64,000 bases of DNA, from NCBI GenBank assembly GCA_049724395.1, contig JAUGWO010000112.1, positions 186,001 through 250,000 on the forward strand. Direction: 5' to 3'. This DNA is from Spongospora subterranea f. sp. subterranea. Taxonomy: Eukaryota; Endomyxa: Phytomyxea; Phytomyxea; Plasmodiophorida. This document shows, piece after piece, positions 45,501 to 55,593 of the stretch. Each line of letters starts with the position of its first letter. Position 1 is the stretch's first letter. The notes beneath the pieces are model-generated. The model saw nothing but the letters and a program-made list of their open reading frames with translations, had not been told where the DNA came from and searched no databases. Both the position numbers and the translations under genes were made by a program.

Positions 45501-48128
45501 GGTCGGAACCGGATAAGTGAAATTCACAGTATTGTTATCCGATAGAGAATAAGATATACGAGTATCTTTGAGCCCGATTGCTTGAGGATTAAAGGCAATA
45601 GCTGCCAAAGCCTCACCAATTGAGTTCCTCACGTTCACGTCGGGATGGAACATCAACGGGAGTAACGTCTTGGCAATATTCTCAGACATCAGACCCGACA
45701 TTTGGCCTCTCTGGAGATTGACGAAGATCGCCTGGGTTATCAGTTTACACGATAAGAACAAGATTGACTGACATTCGGCACCATCATCGATCACAGGGGT
45801 AAGCAAATCGATATAATGGGACTGAATTTGATCAAGCAAAGTATCAACCAATCCGAGCAAGTCGGTTGCTGACCTCCCGTTGAAATCGGCTGTAAAAAAT
45901 CGAAGCAATTGTTCCGACGCTGAGCAGCGAATTGACAGATCAAGATTGAAGGAGCAAAATATTTTCACGAGATTCTCAACGTCACGTTGCTGAAAAACCG
46001 GGGAGCCAGCGGAAGCGGCCAAGAGAGATTTGTTGAAAACGTCTTGCGTGATATCGAATGGATCTTGAATTTTACAAAGATTCAAATCAAGGACTCCACT
46101 TTGGTCGGTATTAAGGTAGAGACTTTGCGTCAAATGCTGGAGGACAATCGACCTGACCGTAATCGTAGCTTTACGTCTTTGTATGGGATCCAGATGAAAA
46201 ATCCTTCTCAGCGATGCAAAAAAACGGTCTTCTGGAGTTAAAATGCTGTCTATAAACGCCACGACTCCAGCCAATGATGAATCTCCTGAATCTAGCATTT
46301 CTAGGATGCATCGGAACGGTTGAAGTGCGTCTAGAAATGTTTCTGGGGATGAAGTACATGCGTGAACAAGTAGCTCGCCACATGAGACGCTGACTCCAGA
46401 TGCCGAGTCGCTCAGGCCATGATAAATAACTTCACGTAAGAATACTTGATCCATTACAAACCAGGGTAGCTCGCCATTAGACGAGAGCACTGCTGAATCC
46501 AGATACTTAATCACTGAGTGTCGTACACCATCTTCCCAGTAAGTTATCAGTCGGAGAAGAATGTCGAACGCAAGGGTGGGACAGTTGTGCTGGTTGATGC
46601 AGTCGTTCAGTTCATCTAAAACCGTTGGTAAAATATCAACATAATATCCAACTCCGTTGATAGCTTGCGACATTAAGTCCAACCTCGTCATCAAAGGTTC
46701 GGAGCGGGAATTGTGTAATTTCTCAATAGCTGAGATGACAGATTTGGCATCGGCGTAATCCATCGCAGCTGGATGCTTGACAAAATACAAAACTTGAAAT
46801 ATTTCTTCGCATAACTCTGGCCGACACTGAGCAAACTGTGCATTGCATAAGATATCTCCAAGCGCATCTCCAAGCAAATTTGGAATCGAAGTTAATAGCG
46901 GGGGGCGCCTGAGAAAGCGGAGTATGATCGGAAGAAGCAGATTTATCGTATCAGATATACAAGTATCCTTCAGGTAAAATCGAAGAACGGACCCGAACGC
47001 ATCAAGTTGGGCAGTGAATAAATCGAGAGGCGGACTCACGTCAGAGCGAAAACAGCTAAATTGCACGATTTCGGCCAGAACCAGAGCATAAGCAGTGGCC
47101 TTATAGGGATTTTTCAATACAGGAAGAACAGAGTCGATGACAGAGTTGGCGAAAAATTCTAAACTAAGATTACTTCGAAGGGCGAGGGATTCCTGAAGAC
47201 TGCGGCGATTCTGATCAACAGATTTTGGGGTTGAGGATACATCACGAGGGGGATATTGAACCTCCTCAATCTCAGAAAAAGCGTCACTAACACATAATGC
47301 GGACGGCCGAGACGCGGGATCGACTAGGCGACAAATCGAGACTCGTAAGTTCGAACAGATACTCGTTAGGCATGACGCCACGATCGAGTCAATCCTTAAC
47401 TGATCCGGTATTGCGATAAGATCCAACAGATTCAGCAGCAGTTGTGGACGTTGAAGAAACACTTCCGGGGGGAAATCGCGTATGGTATCTCGAAGCATTT
47501 CGATCAGTGTATTTTCGACGAGAATCATATCCTTCGATTTCAGCCTCAGTGCCATATCGAACAGAGTTCTTTCGTCATTGCGGATGAGCGGCACAAACGG
47601 AAATCGCCACGATTTGATATTATGATCGGCAAGTAAACGAATAGACGGGGTATCAGCAGACAGCTGTTTTGACGTTGAAACCACGACCGAGCTGGGTTTT
47701 GCATTTGATGATGGGGGCGTCATACTCGTGGGAGCCGGACAAATTAAATGGTCGTCCCCAGAGGTGTTAGCGAATACCAGCCTCATTAACTTATCGACGG
47801 AGACGTGAATTGACGATTTAAATGAGTCAGCTTTCAGAGATTGTAAGACGTGCAAGATTCCGAACTTCGCTAATTTCACTTTGGGCGCAAGTTGGCATAA
47901 AATTTCAAGCACGTCCAGCTCCCTGGACGAATCCTCATATTTGAACCAAGTCACTAACGACAAGATGATCATGTCATCCTGACAAATCATGTCCTCCGAT
48001 ACCAGACCTGCACGCATCTTGGACAATAAACTGTCGAGCGCCCTTATCCGGATTTCCGAGATTTGATGACTCAGTTTGTCGGCTATAGCCTGCAGCATGT
48101 ACCTATTGTCATCGTGGCCTCGTTCCAT
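42537..48128 (-). CDS. RTTN: Rotatin homologue (centriole assembly), intronless
   Basis: 1863 codons in one frame, ending AHCEEIQHNLERVRALIDS. The N-terminus (MLQAIADKLSHQISEIRIR, ALDSLLSKMRAGLVSEDM) matches the rotatin N-terminal domain pattern (IRxRAL, LxSK, GLI/V, one long helical repeat). The rest is Leu/Ser-rich alpha-helical repeat (armadillo-like), as in animal rotatins (about 2200 residues). Rotatin/Ana3 loads onto centrioles and is needed for their elongation. The match is strong at the N-terminus and plausible in architecture elsewhere. Neighbouring genes carry many small introns; this one has none. Confidence 0.75.
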   Translation of the reverse strand: MERGHDDNRYMLQAIADKLSHQISEIRIRALDSLLSKMRAGLVSEDMICQDDMIILSLVTWFKYEDSSRELDVLEILCQLAPKVKLAKFGILHVLQSLKADSFKSSIHVSVDKLMRLVFANTSGDDHLICPAPTSMTPPSSNAKPSSVVVSTSKQLSADTPSIRLLADHNIKSWRFPFVPLIRNDERTLFDMALRLKSKDMILVENTLIEMLRDTIRDFPPEVFLQRPQLLLNLLDLIAIPDQLRIDSIVASCLTSICSNLRVSICRLVDPASRPSALCVSDAFSEIEEVQYPPRDVSSTPKSVDQNRRSLQESLALRSNLSLEFFANSVIDSVLPVLKNPYKATAYALVLAEIVQFSCFRSDVSPPLDLFTAQLDAFGSVLRFYLKDTCISDTINLLLPIILRFLRRPPLLTSIPNLLGDALGDILCNAQFAQCRPELCEEIFQVLYFVKHPAAMDYADAKSVISAIEKLHNSRSEPLMTRLDLMSQAINGVGYYVDILPTVLDELNDCINQHNCPTLAFDILLRLITYWEDGVRHSVIKYLDSAVLSSNGELPWFVMDQVFLREVIYHGLSDSASGVSVSCGELLVHACTSSPETFLDALQPFRCILEMLDSGDSSLAGVVAFIDSILTPEDRFFASLRRIFHLDPIQRRKATITVRSIVLQHLTQSLYLNTDQSGVLDLNLCKIQDPFDITQDVFNKSLLAASAGSPVFQQRDVENLVKIFCSFNLDLSIRCSASEQLLRFFTADFNGRSATDLLGLVDTLLDQIQSHYIDLLTPVIDDGAECQSILFLSCKLITQAIFVNLQRGQMSGLMSENIAKTLLPLMFHPDVNVRNSIGEALAAIAFNPQAIGLKDTRISYSLSDNNTVNFTYPVPTKVLSFYRCPFKSIHLTPIERLYEKSLDHNQRITRIIRDQMASSRDLPPRTDVKGIMKDLLIRIRDSTRFSELLEATSSLKAFCTVDMLSAKALLEIDDHSALDRFFSTAPLSRDDDIAVITLLDALVFPAANQSFLAKILEIIVFNVLPIVVGRLNNGSGDHSSSFTEVLLFGLLDLTFRILQHVSDYRADVFSSLFNALQNLYSMITLPFYAKSYIQSCYSIMNMTAFEESGLAVVASSCVVFLSSNRLPNSFIGQSGIRSAVKTLLQLSESSAIPPECLMADGSLRWTWRLITDRESQLRAQALSLLTRFAHVPELYSAITSSASAGMDMWSTALHLSADHSQAPIVRQAAIALMATVPMGAEDNDEDARRSLMGVVTYIPGWIRSANSSPSFFLSFLYLIMRLLTISPDAVISQIFDFAQFPMFLRFLDVDSLMIPWTAHVRESSSLLAPNEPINTWSVMEEPVAIECGLVWLDILRRIIDLGHGRDNICTNTQLITNSIRFFGRVMSRPDLSCRIESVVDFLGCLTPSSLVPVLIRGTPNIPADFLKHIGSTLSTSNVSLQCASCQLLIAICEEMSRPDFVFDRVSDDPLQGSVIAALLQRLVRMIILSLNRRSYYQQEPNDSPPIDAWLYGRTLTYLAKIAPQSSKSLLSPNTDPTLKLLLDRIDALHNIAVARQFSAPPGSSALLTPIYLDMQLLIVCVKALLFNCPVTVKTQVVNSLAIGPLTLRIWRHGSEFKSLHHHLLELCSNLCADCPDAKIVLSGQSKKQKRSSILSAIIEIVVNSRTSPPQLTRLALQCLQGFASNSETLPSILRSSVIEACLNELRRGWKSRRTILQSPVLLFLSCCARSGPGQAHVANMLIPEFYDIVLDCCSSKAKSVRIASITFIHNLSFYGPVKPAMLSSTRLITVLVNHLRVADAKTELQTVRLASNTLWSLVYDCQKGCAMVRQQLISQRASLSTISEAHCEEIQHNLERVRALIDS

Positions 48129-48174
48129 TTCTCCGCCCTATATGGTTCATAAAATCGCCCCCGCCTGAAACCGA

Positions 48175-48588
48175 TCAAGATATAGTCTGACCTGAAAATT
48201 CCTCCAGAATACAGTGATACCATTCCCATTGACTGGTGCGTGAACTTTTTTGAAATACAAATGGCGCGGCCTCAGACATTGTCACATGGCGGGTGCAGCC
48301 CCGCACCATTTGTTGACTTGACAGACGTTGTTGAGTCTGGTGTACACTGGCCATGGCCGCTCCTCCGATTATCAACTGGAATTGTTTGAAAATTTCCAGT
48401 GAATTTCCAACAACGAAACGATCGCCAAAGACTCGGTCTGTCTTCGACAGGTAGGGTTCACCATTTCTGGGCGAGATGGTTTTATGAATGGGGTGATGCA
48501 TGCCGTGAATGAATTCCGCGAAAATCGATGTAGTGTCTTTGTCAGCAAGGCCGCTGGTCACAATTTGACCCAGTATGCAGCTTATCAA
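48175..48588 (-). CDS. Hypothetical protein, partly supported
   Basis: Open frame of 137 codons: ISCILGQIVTSGLADKDTT, SIFAEFIHGMHHPIHKTI, GEPYLSKTDRVFGDRFVVG, FKQFQLIIGGAAMASVHQ, then a Gln/Ser/Thr-rich end. The first two thirds look globular; no ATG-started exon upstream is clear. I do not recognise it. Confidence 0.35.
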   Translation of the reverse strand: MISCILGQIVTSGLADKDTTSIFAEFIHGMHHPIHKTISPRNGEPYLSKTDRVFGDRFVVGNSLEIFKQFQLIIGGAAMASVHQTQQRLSSQQMVRGCTRHVTMSEAAPFVFQKSSRTSQWEWYHCILEEFSGQTIS

Positions 48589-49907
48589 GAGTTGGCGTCT
48601 TTTGTTAACTCAACGATCTCGCAGACAAATGGGCAAAATTTGGACCGTTGTTAAGGCTAAAGCCTATATACAAGCAATTGCCAAACGAATAAGACGGGAT
48701 CTAGAGCTCTCAAGCCCTCTGTGAACTCTCATACTTGGCCGTCCTCTACATTTTGGGATAACTTGTGTACCGGATTTTAGCCTTAGCGATGGTTCATCTG
48801 CGATTCATGACGTCAACGCTTGATTAGCTGCGTTCGTGATCAGGTCAATTTGACCAACACAACGGCCCACCGGTTTGTTGATCGGCATCATGAGCACTAC
48901 GAGAAGATGATCAGGGACTGTAACCCTTTAGCCGGTATCATAATTATATTCGTTTCAGGTGATCATGTAACAGCATATCACCCGATATGTCTTTGAGCGA
49001 GCAACCAACGTTTATACAGTTTTTCGCCACATCTAAGTAGATTACTTCTGATTCTGATGAGGAGATGATGCTGGTCCACCTCCGTGCACGAATTTCGTGG
49101 AATATCCTTGGGCTGTCTATATGCCGAGAATGAACCGCTCTAAAGATAATTAGACTTTCTTTTCAAAGCAGAGAAGTCCAGTACTCGAGGTGAATAGATC
49201 GAGATCATCAGTGAGATATACGCAGCAATCGCTCACTCTTGTTCAATCAAACAACTTCTTCCAAAACCGAACAGATATCTACAGTTGTCAATAATGTGAA
49301 GTGCCCTCTGATGATCGATTGCACCCTATCGAGTCTGTCACCTTCTCTATAGTACGCTGAATGTGCTCCTCCGGGTCGCTAAGCTCGTTTGGGTCACCTT
49401 TTTCATAACTGAACTGGCCGTTTCGCCAACTGCATGAGACAATCTTTTACGGCAAGACAATTCTCTTGTTTTCAACCGTTTTTTTTTTAATCAAACAGTT
49501 GATTCGACGCGAAATGGTTGTCGGGCGATTGAAGGCCTAGCAAGTTTACCATTACAAATTCTCAGAAAAACTTGGTTCATCGCATTGTTAGGAGGTCATT
49601 CCGATATTGTTGCCTGTTTTTTGGTTTCAACGATGTACTTCCAGGGGCCAATTTCATTTGTTGTCTGGTGAAAACACCAGTTTGGGCTGGGTTTCGAACT
49701 CTCTATTCTACGTGTTGAGCGATGGGCAAGTTCCAGCTGACATTTATCGATGTTTATAATGTGCTATCTAATTTCTATATCGGATCGGTGCCCATCATCT
49801 CTCTATGGTTTATAGAGGATGAGCCCATCGCCCGCCCATATCCCTTCTCTGCTGCCTCATCATCTCACCTGCATGCAATCTGACCAGATGTCTCAGCAAC
49901 ACATATC
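48589..49907. other. Long intergenic stretch, nothing recognised
   Basis: 1.3 kb with no ORF of coding quality on either strand, no tandem repeat, and no tRNA-like T-arm that survives inspection (gggtttcgaactc near 49688 lacks a fitting stem set). Probably promoter DNA for the upstream minus-strand gene plus spacer. Confidence 0.35.
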
Positions 49908-51860
49908 TCAAACCCATACTCCAAACCCACATTCTCCCAGCAGTTGTGTTAATTTCAGCACCCTCTTTTCGTCCAACATGTAGAGTTTGGCGAAATTTTT
50001 GGCCAGAGCTTCTGGTTGAGAGTGCTGGAAAATGGCGATTCGGCCCATTCGTCCATTGCTAACTTCCACGTCAACGTTGAGGAGGGGAATCGGTTTCGAT
50101 CGCGGCGTCAAATGGGTTCTGAACCATTCTTCGTGTCTAGCGTCATCAGTGTGGCGTCTTGTATTCCTTCGGGAGGCGAATCGCTCCCTGCGATTATACC
50201 GATCGATATACTCCTGCCCGAGCTGCGCCAGATCCTCGGCTGCTTTCAACCTCAACCTGGCCGCTCGTCGAGACCTGCACAAATGTATCAGACGCCATCG
50301 TCGCAGACGCCGTTACTGGTTGTCCCGAACCTTTCAACGGTTTTCCTGAACCCTCGTGGCATAGGGCGTTCTTCATATACGGCAGCCGGAACCTCTTTCA
50401 TATGAAATTCTCTCACTGGAGAGGGTTGGCGCAATTCAACCTTGGGCGCTTTGCGTTCCTGCTGTCGTCGAACCCCATGCTGGTACAGGATCTCGAAGCG
50501 GTTCTTGGGATCCCGGAACCGGTTCAGGATCCCGCTTGTCGCCTGTGTCATATCCAGTTTCGGTCTGAACGTGCACGGTTCGAGTTCCTGTTCATGGGCT
50601 CGCGCCATTCGGGCATCCCTGCGCCGTTGATACGACACCGCCTCCCTCTGTAGCTCCTCGACAAATCTCCTTCCCCCTACACCAACGGCATTATGTAAAC
50701 AATCCAATCGCCCTCCCCAACAAAACAAGTGAATTTCTCGAAAACGTGTTGTCGTTGTGAGAATTGGCGATCGAACCTGGTTTCCTTGCCCGACTTGCGA
50801 GGAGTTCCGATCTAGGAATAACATTAGGGTGATAGTTGAATTCAGTGTCTTGGATCGTGTTCGATCTGGCGCTCTGGTTAATCGGGTGCATGAGGCGGAT
50901 AAGGATGGCGTTATTGACCAGCTTCCGTCCGATCTGGAAAAACGACGGATTGACATTATCGTGGGAAGCGCTTTCCGGGAGCGGAATCGATGATGTGGGA
51001 AGTGAGGGAACGATGGCCACTTGTTCCATGACTTGTCGCATCCCCGCCTTCTCGAATTGCGATTGGCCTTTCTTGGGGCGATGTGTCTCCTCGAGTGAAG
51101 TCAGCGCCACCGGGAACAGGATCAGAATCAGGTATCGGTAGCAGATGGAGAACGGGACCAGATCGCCGTTCGACTCCTGCTTTAGTATCGACCAGAACTG
51201 ATCGATCACTGACGATAGCGATGATGACGTGGCAGTTGACGCCGTCTCAATAATCTCCAACACGGCCAACAGGCTCCTGAACGCTGATCGATCAATTCTC
51301 CCGCAGCGCTGTTCATCGACTTCTACGAATTTCTCGACGATATCCGCCCTGGCTTTCTTTAGCTCAGCCAGTTTCGAATCCGATATCGGCGGTTCCCTCG
51401 CCGATCGCAGCTCGGCTTGGTGCTGTTTTCTCATCCGATCCAATCGGTGCCTGATCACGGCTGCGTCATCGTACAGTACCTGGTCAATGGTCCTGGTCGG
51501 ATCGCGACGATGAGCTCGATTGCCAGTGAACCGGGCCTTGATCTGATTCTCTTCATCGATTATCGCCAACAACATGTTGGTTCTAGGGCGATGTTCCGCC
51601 ATTGACAGCCGTTTGGACGACTCATCCTGAAGCCGTCGACGATCACCGACGGGCGACACCTTGAGAAATTCGGGGCCAACGGCTGGACCTTCGGGTTGGG
51701 TTGATGAGAACGATTCGGCTGCCCGATGGATGCTGTTGCGAAGGAATGTGGTGGCGCTAGCCCAAGGGGAAGCGGTGATCGGTTGATCATCGTCGGCCTC
51801 GGAACCAACCACATCCTCCTCCTGGAGATCCTGTAGACTCAGAACCCTCGCCGAGTGCAT
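49908..51860 (-). CDS. Conserved-looking EF-hand-like protein, possibly flagellar
   Basis: Three exons. Exon 1 starts MHSARVLSLQDLQEEDVVG and contains a helix-loop-helix resembling an EF-hand (IVEKFVEVDEQRCGRIDRS, AFRSLLAVLE). An intron of about 107 nt leads to GRRFVEELQREAVSYQRRR, EPCTFRPKLD, SGILNRFRDPKNRFEILYQ. A 59-nt intron then leads to SRRAARLRLKAAEDLAQLG, PIPLLNVDVEVSNGRMGRI, AIFQHSQPEALAKNFAKLY and KRVLKLTQLLGECGF. The CTFRPK and P(L)LxVDVxxxNGRxGRIxIxxxxxPExLAxNFAKxY modules recur in large protist cytoskeletal or flagellar proteins, as far as I recall; the role is inferred. The EF-hand loop (DEQRCGRIDRSA) keeps only some ligands. Confidence 0.6.
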
Positions 51861-52501
51861 TTAGGCATTCGGATGGCGCTAATCTACGAAGATCGATCTA
51901 AATCCCAGCCGACCCCCCATTTACCCATTTCTTCTCCCAAAGAGTACGCCTTTATGATCGTCAGTTTTCGCCCTCTGTGTTTTCCCGTTCACATTGTCGC
52001 CTGCCGTTAACCCGTTAACCTGGTAGAACCTTCATTCATATTGTCCCAAATCGAAATCGTCCCTTGCGGACTGTGGTTCCATCAATCTTCAGCCGATCAT
52101 CTCTCAGAGACGAGAAGGAATCACAATAAGTAGAATGAATGAGATTACAGTATTTATATCTTTCTGCACCGTTCGGCTGATATAAGTCGTGTTACTCTAT
52201 GCTGATTGAAATCGTAATCTGAAATCAACGCGAACCGGTTTTCTGTTGAGCCAAGTAATTGTTCGTTAATAACAGACGGACAGAAAAAAAACCTATCGGA
52301 AATCTGCAGCATTTTCGGCAAACGACGTCGATATCACTATCCCCGACTGTGTTGAAGAATTTGACGAGTTACCATAATACGAACAAGAGAGGGCGCCGAT
52401 TGTGATTTCGCAGCGATGAAATCATTAGATCTGTTTAAAAAATAAAGGGCGGCGATGTTGATAGATTATGACCAACGGACAGGAACGTGTAAAGAATGTG
52501 T
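51861..52501. other. Intergenic, no gene seen
   Basis: 641 bp, AT-rich in the right half. It contains the upstream region of the EF-hand-like gene and the downstream region of RRP9. No motif called. Confidence 0.35.
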
Positions 52502-53849
52502 TTAATTTATTTGGACATTATCTTGATGGGTATTGAGTGAGACGATTTGGATTCCATTGCGACCCGCTTTGGACACGGTCCACCTGCCCAGACGTGGTTC
52601 TTGGCCGACGGCGCAAACCGCAAACTGTCCAGATCTGGCGAACGAGATTCCGTTGATAAACCCGGCCATGGGAACATCGCCGACCGGCGCCAGGCTGTCG
52701 GGCGACACACGCCAGAGACGCAGCAGCCCGTTGGACGAGCCAGAGGCGGCCAGATCGGTGAAGGCGCAGGCGCCGATCGACGTGATCCAGTTGTCGCCAT
52801 GGGCGTTGAGCTCGGTCAGCACCGCCTTCTTCTTCATGGACTTGTAGACGGCGACGGAACCGTTCTGGTCTCCGGTGATGAACTGCGATTCGCTCAGCAT
52901 GGCGATGGCGTCGACGTTCGTCGCCCTACTCCTATACACCAATTGGGTCTGCTCTGGGACCTTGAAAAATCGCGCCGTCCCATCCAATCCGGTCGATACA
53001 ACACGATCATGGTTCAACGACGCAATCGACGTGATCTCCGCCTGATGCCCGAACAGGGTGTCGACGTACGCCCGCGCCTCAATATCCCAGACTTTCACGG
53101 TTCTAATCGGCTGAGCCAGAGAAAAGGGTCGTGGACGATCGACGCCACGCCAATGATGTAAGGGCGTCACGATGATGGGCAAATTCATGGATGGATTTCG
53201 ACGTGCGGCTGTCCCAAAGTCGAACGAGTTTATCGCGCCCTCCAGTTGCAACAATGTTCCCGTCGTCGCTGCAGACGCAGATCGATAATATCTCGGCCTG
53301 GCCCTCAACAATACTGACTTTCTTCTGCTGCGATAGATCCCATAAGATCCACGAGCCGTCTTTCGAGGCGGAATACGCGCGACGATCATCGGGAGTGACA
53401 TCGACGGCAGTTGCCGAGCGGCGATGAGCGCGGCAGATTGTCACCGTTGGGTTATTGACGGAGTCGGCTATTCTTCGGTGAAGTGTCCCCTTCTTCTTGA
53501 GAGACGCCTGTCGAAGATGCGATTGAACGTGATCAACCTCTTCGTCGTCGCTGTCATCCCCATCACTTTCGGAATCGCTGTTCGCCTTCCTGGATTTCGC
53601 GGCTTCCAAGTGTTCAACCTTTTGCAGGAACGCTTTCGCCAATCGGATACGCTTCTTCTCTTCCACGGTCTCGTCTTCCGATTTTTCGTCAGCCGATTTG
53701 TCGTCATCGTCGCTCATTGCGACAACTTCATCGATCTCCGATTCGATTAATTCGTCATCCTCGTCTTCAATCAAATTCACCTTCTTCGTATGTGATTCCT
53801 CAGCGGATCGCTGACGCTTTCGCGATTTTGTTGGTCGACGTGGCGCCAT
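52502..53849 (-). CDS. RRP9: U3 snoRNP protein RRP9 (U3-55K), frame break
   Basis: WD40 protein that binds box B/C of U3 snoRNA for 18S rRNA processing. MAPRRPTKSRKRQRSAEES opens an acidic/basic nucleolar N-terminus; AIRKA-region equivalent RIADSVNNPTVTICRAHRR precedes WD repeats (AYSASKDGSWILWDLSQQK, IVATGGRDKLVRLWDSRTS, TTLFSGSAD). The frame then hits TAG, but the next frame continues RTVKVWDIEARAYVDTLFG, VVSTGLDGTARFF, WITSIGACAFTDLAASGSS and GLLRLWRVSPD to the end. One extra T at about 53104-53106 (GAT T AGA ACC) accounts for it. A 34-nt intron alternative would delete the conserved LFSGSADR. About 448 residues if joined. Confidence 0.93.
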
Positions 53850-54242
53850 ATTATATTGCCGATCTGAAAATCACACCGCCAGCAGAGGAATATCCGCCAC
53901 GGACTACCGTATTTTGCGGGACTTTTCCCTACTGGGAGTTTGTACCTGCCACGGCATTTTGATCAACATCAATCATTGTAAATCAACGTTCGGAATGTTT
54001 ATGTCGTCTGCTGATGAAATACTCCATTTGCGAATGGTACGTCAAGCTAAGTCTATTGCTATCAAGAGATCGCATGTTTTGCTCCTCTAGAACCCGCCTA
54101 CACCAAACCAGCGTCACGCAGCCGTCGATATTGTCGGCGTTGAAATATGGCGACGACGATCGCTCTTGTAAAGAGTGTTGTAAGAATTCGACAAATGCAA
54201 AGGATCAACAGTAAGCGTCGTCGTTGCGCCCAAAACATCATC

Positions 54243-54830
54243 AAACTGGCTGGGCCAATCCTGTACATCCTCCAGGAATATGCTCAACCTGAATCGCAAG
54301 ATCCTGTATTTTTGTCACAACCACAAAACCAGAAATAATTTTTCCGTTGCGGGAGCGGCATTTCGAGGGTCTCATGATCGCCACTCCAACCAGGTCTGTA
54401 TCTGTCATATTGTTCAATTTCAGGCAGACTATGCCCTTGCTTGAATAATGGGTTGTGCACATTTCTGGCGATCATGAGATCCTCGACAGGCCGCTGCTGC
54501 AACGGAAAAATATTGGTTTTATGTCCGATAGCAAACCTGTGGACACGCCAACCTGGTCTGTATCTGTCATATTGAAACAAATTTACAAGACCTCGGAATT
54601 AAGGTTGAGCATATTCCTGGAGGATGTACAGGATTAGCCCAGCCAGTGGACCTTGGATATCCGTCGCAGATTTGAAAATTTGGTTTGATGAACACGCTGG
54701 GGCCAATAGTATCAAACCGCTATCGCGAGAATTTCTATCGAAGTGGATCGTTGATGCTTGGAATGAAATCGATGCGGAGATCATTGAAAATGCATGGCGC
54801 AAGGGAGGATTCAGTTACTTTGAAAAGTAA
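54243..54830. mobile_element. Broken pogo/Tigger-type (DDE_1) DNA transposon remnant, palindromised
   Basis: The plus strand at about 54604-54830 encodes the end of a DDE_1 transposase: VEHIPGGCTGLAQPVD (compare the pogo IPxGxTxxxQPLD block), a frame change, then SREFLSKWIVDAWNEIDAE and IIENAWRKGGFSYFEK, typical of the C-terminus. The left part (54243-54383) is a reverse-complement copy of 54466-54651, so the same IPGGCTGLAQPV reads on the minus strand there. Between the arms lie direct copies of ggtctgtatctgtcatattg (about 54394 and 54555). The catalytic Asp residues are not found in this window. Truncated and inactive. Confidence 0.75.
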
Positions 54831-55593
54831 ACAATGAAAATACAAAATGTCAGGTGATGTTTTAATTTAGACGTACAGCTCGCAGTTGTCCGCCGTTTTG
54901 ATTCGATCATGCCCGATCGGGGTTTCGAATCAGAAACTGGAAGGTCTTCAACAACTTGTGCAATGCTTCAGTCTTTGTCTTGTCAAATATCCAATTTTGC
55001 ACCTATCGATACCTCGCCCCATTTTGTGATATGCTATTCAGTGAAGGAGTGACAGTTCCTCGTTCTCGAAGGAAGGCAGTGTATCGCGCCGCGTGTTACG
55101 GAATGTAGTTTTTCTCGTCGTCGTTTAGCCGTACCGTCGTTCGCTGTTGTCGGGGATCGGCGCCCCTGATAGTTGCCGAGCACAATACCCGAGTTCTGAG
55201 AAAGGCATTCATTGTCTAAAAGATTGTTGAACGGCTCCGGTGAAGTGTGTGTTAGAATTTGTATTGATTTGATGTCTATATCTGGAGTGACGCCATTGAT
55301 GAATGCCGAACTAAATATCCAAATGGTAAAAGGGTTTTCTCACGCTGAATTGGAGATAGAGATCGGGTCTGGAATGCCAATCTGAATTTTTCTTTGATAA
55401 ACATGGCGACGTCATTTCGGCGTCGCCTAAACCACACATCATGTATGCTATTACAGCGAGCGAAAAGCGAGGACGTGACTAGGAAAACCTTGTCTGCTAA
55501 GAGACAAACGATGATTGTGGTCATGGTCTCAAATTGAGCAATGGAGATACGGAAGGATGTTCAAACCATAAATTATTTTAATGTGCAATAATC
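54831..55593. other. Intergenic, no gene seen
   Basis: 763 bp after the transposase remnant. Short ORFs only (55276-55524 minus has no motif). It may include more decayed element sequence. Confidence 0.35.

Noticed and set aside
49680-49710. Possible tRNA T-arm (gggtttcgaactc)
   Set aside because: No acceptor, D or anticodon stems fit around it; no tRNA gene was found in the window.
53103-53140. 34-nt intron in RRP9 ending at the TAG
   Set aside because: It would remove the conserved WD-repeat segment LFSGSADR; a single extra T explains the break better.
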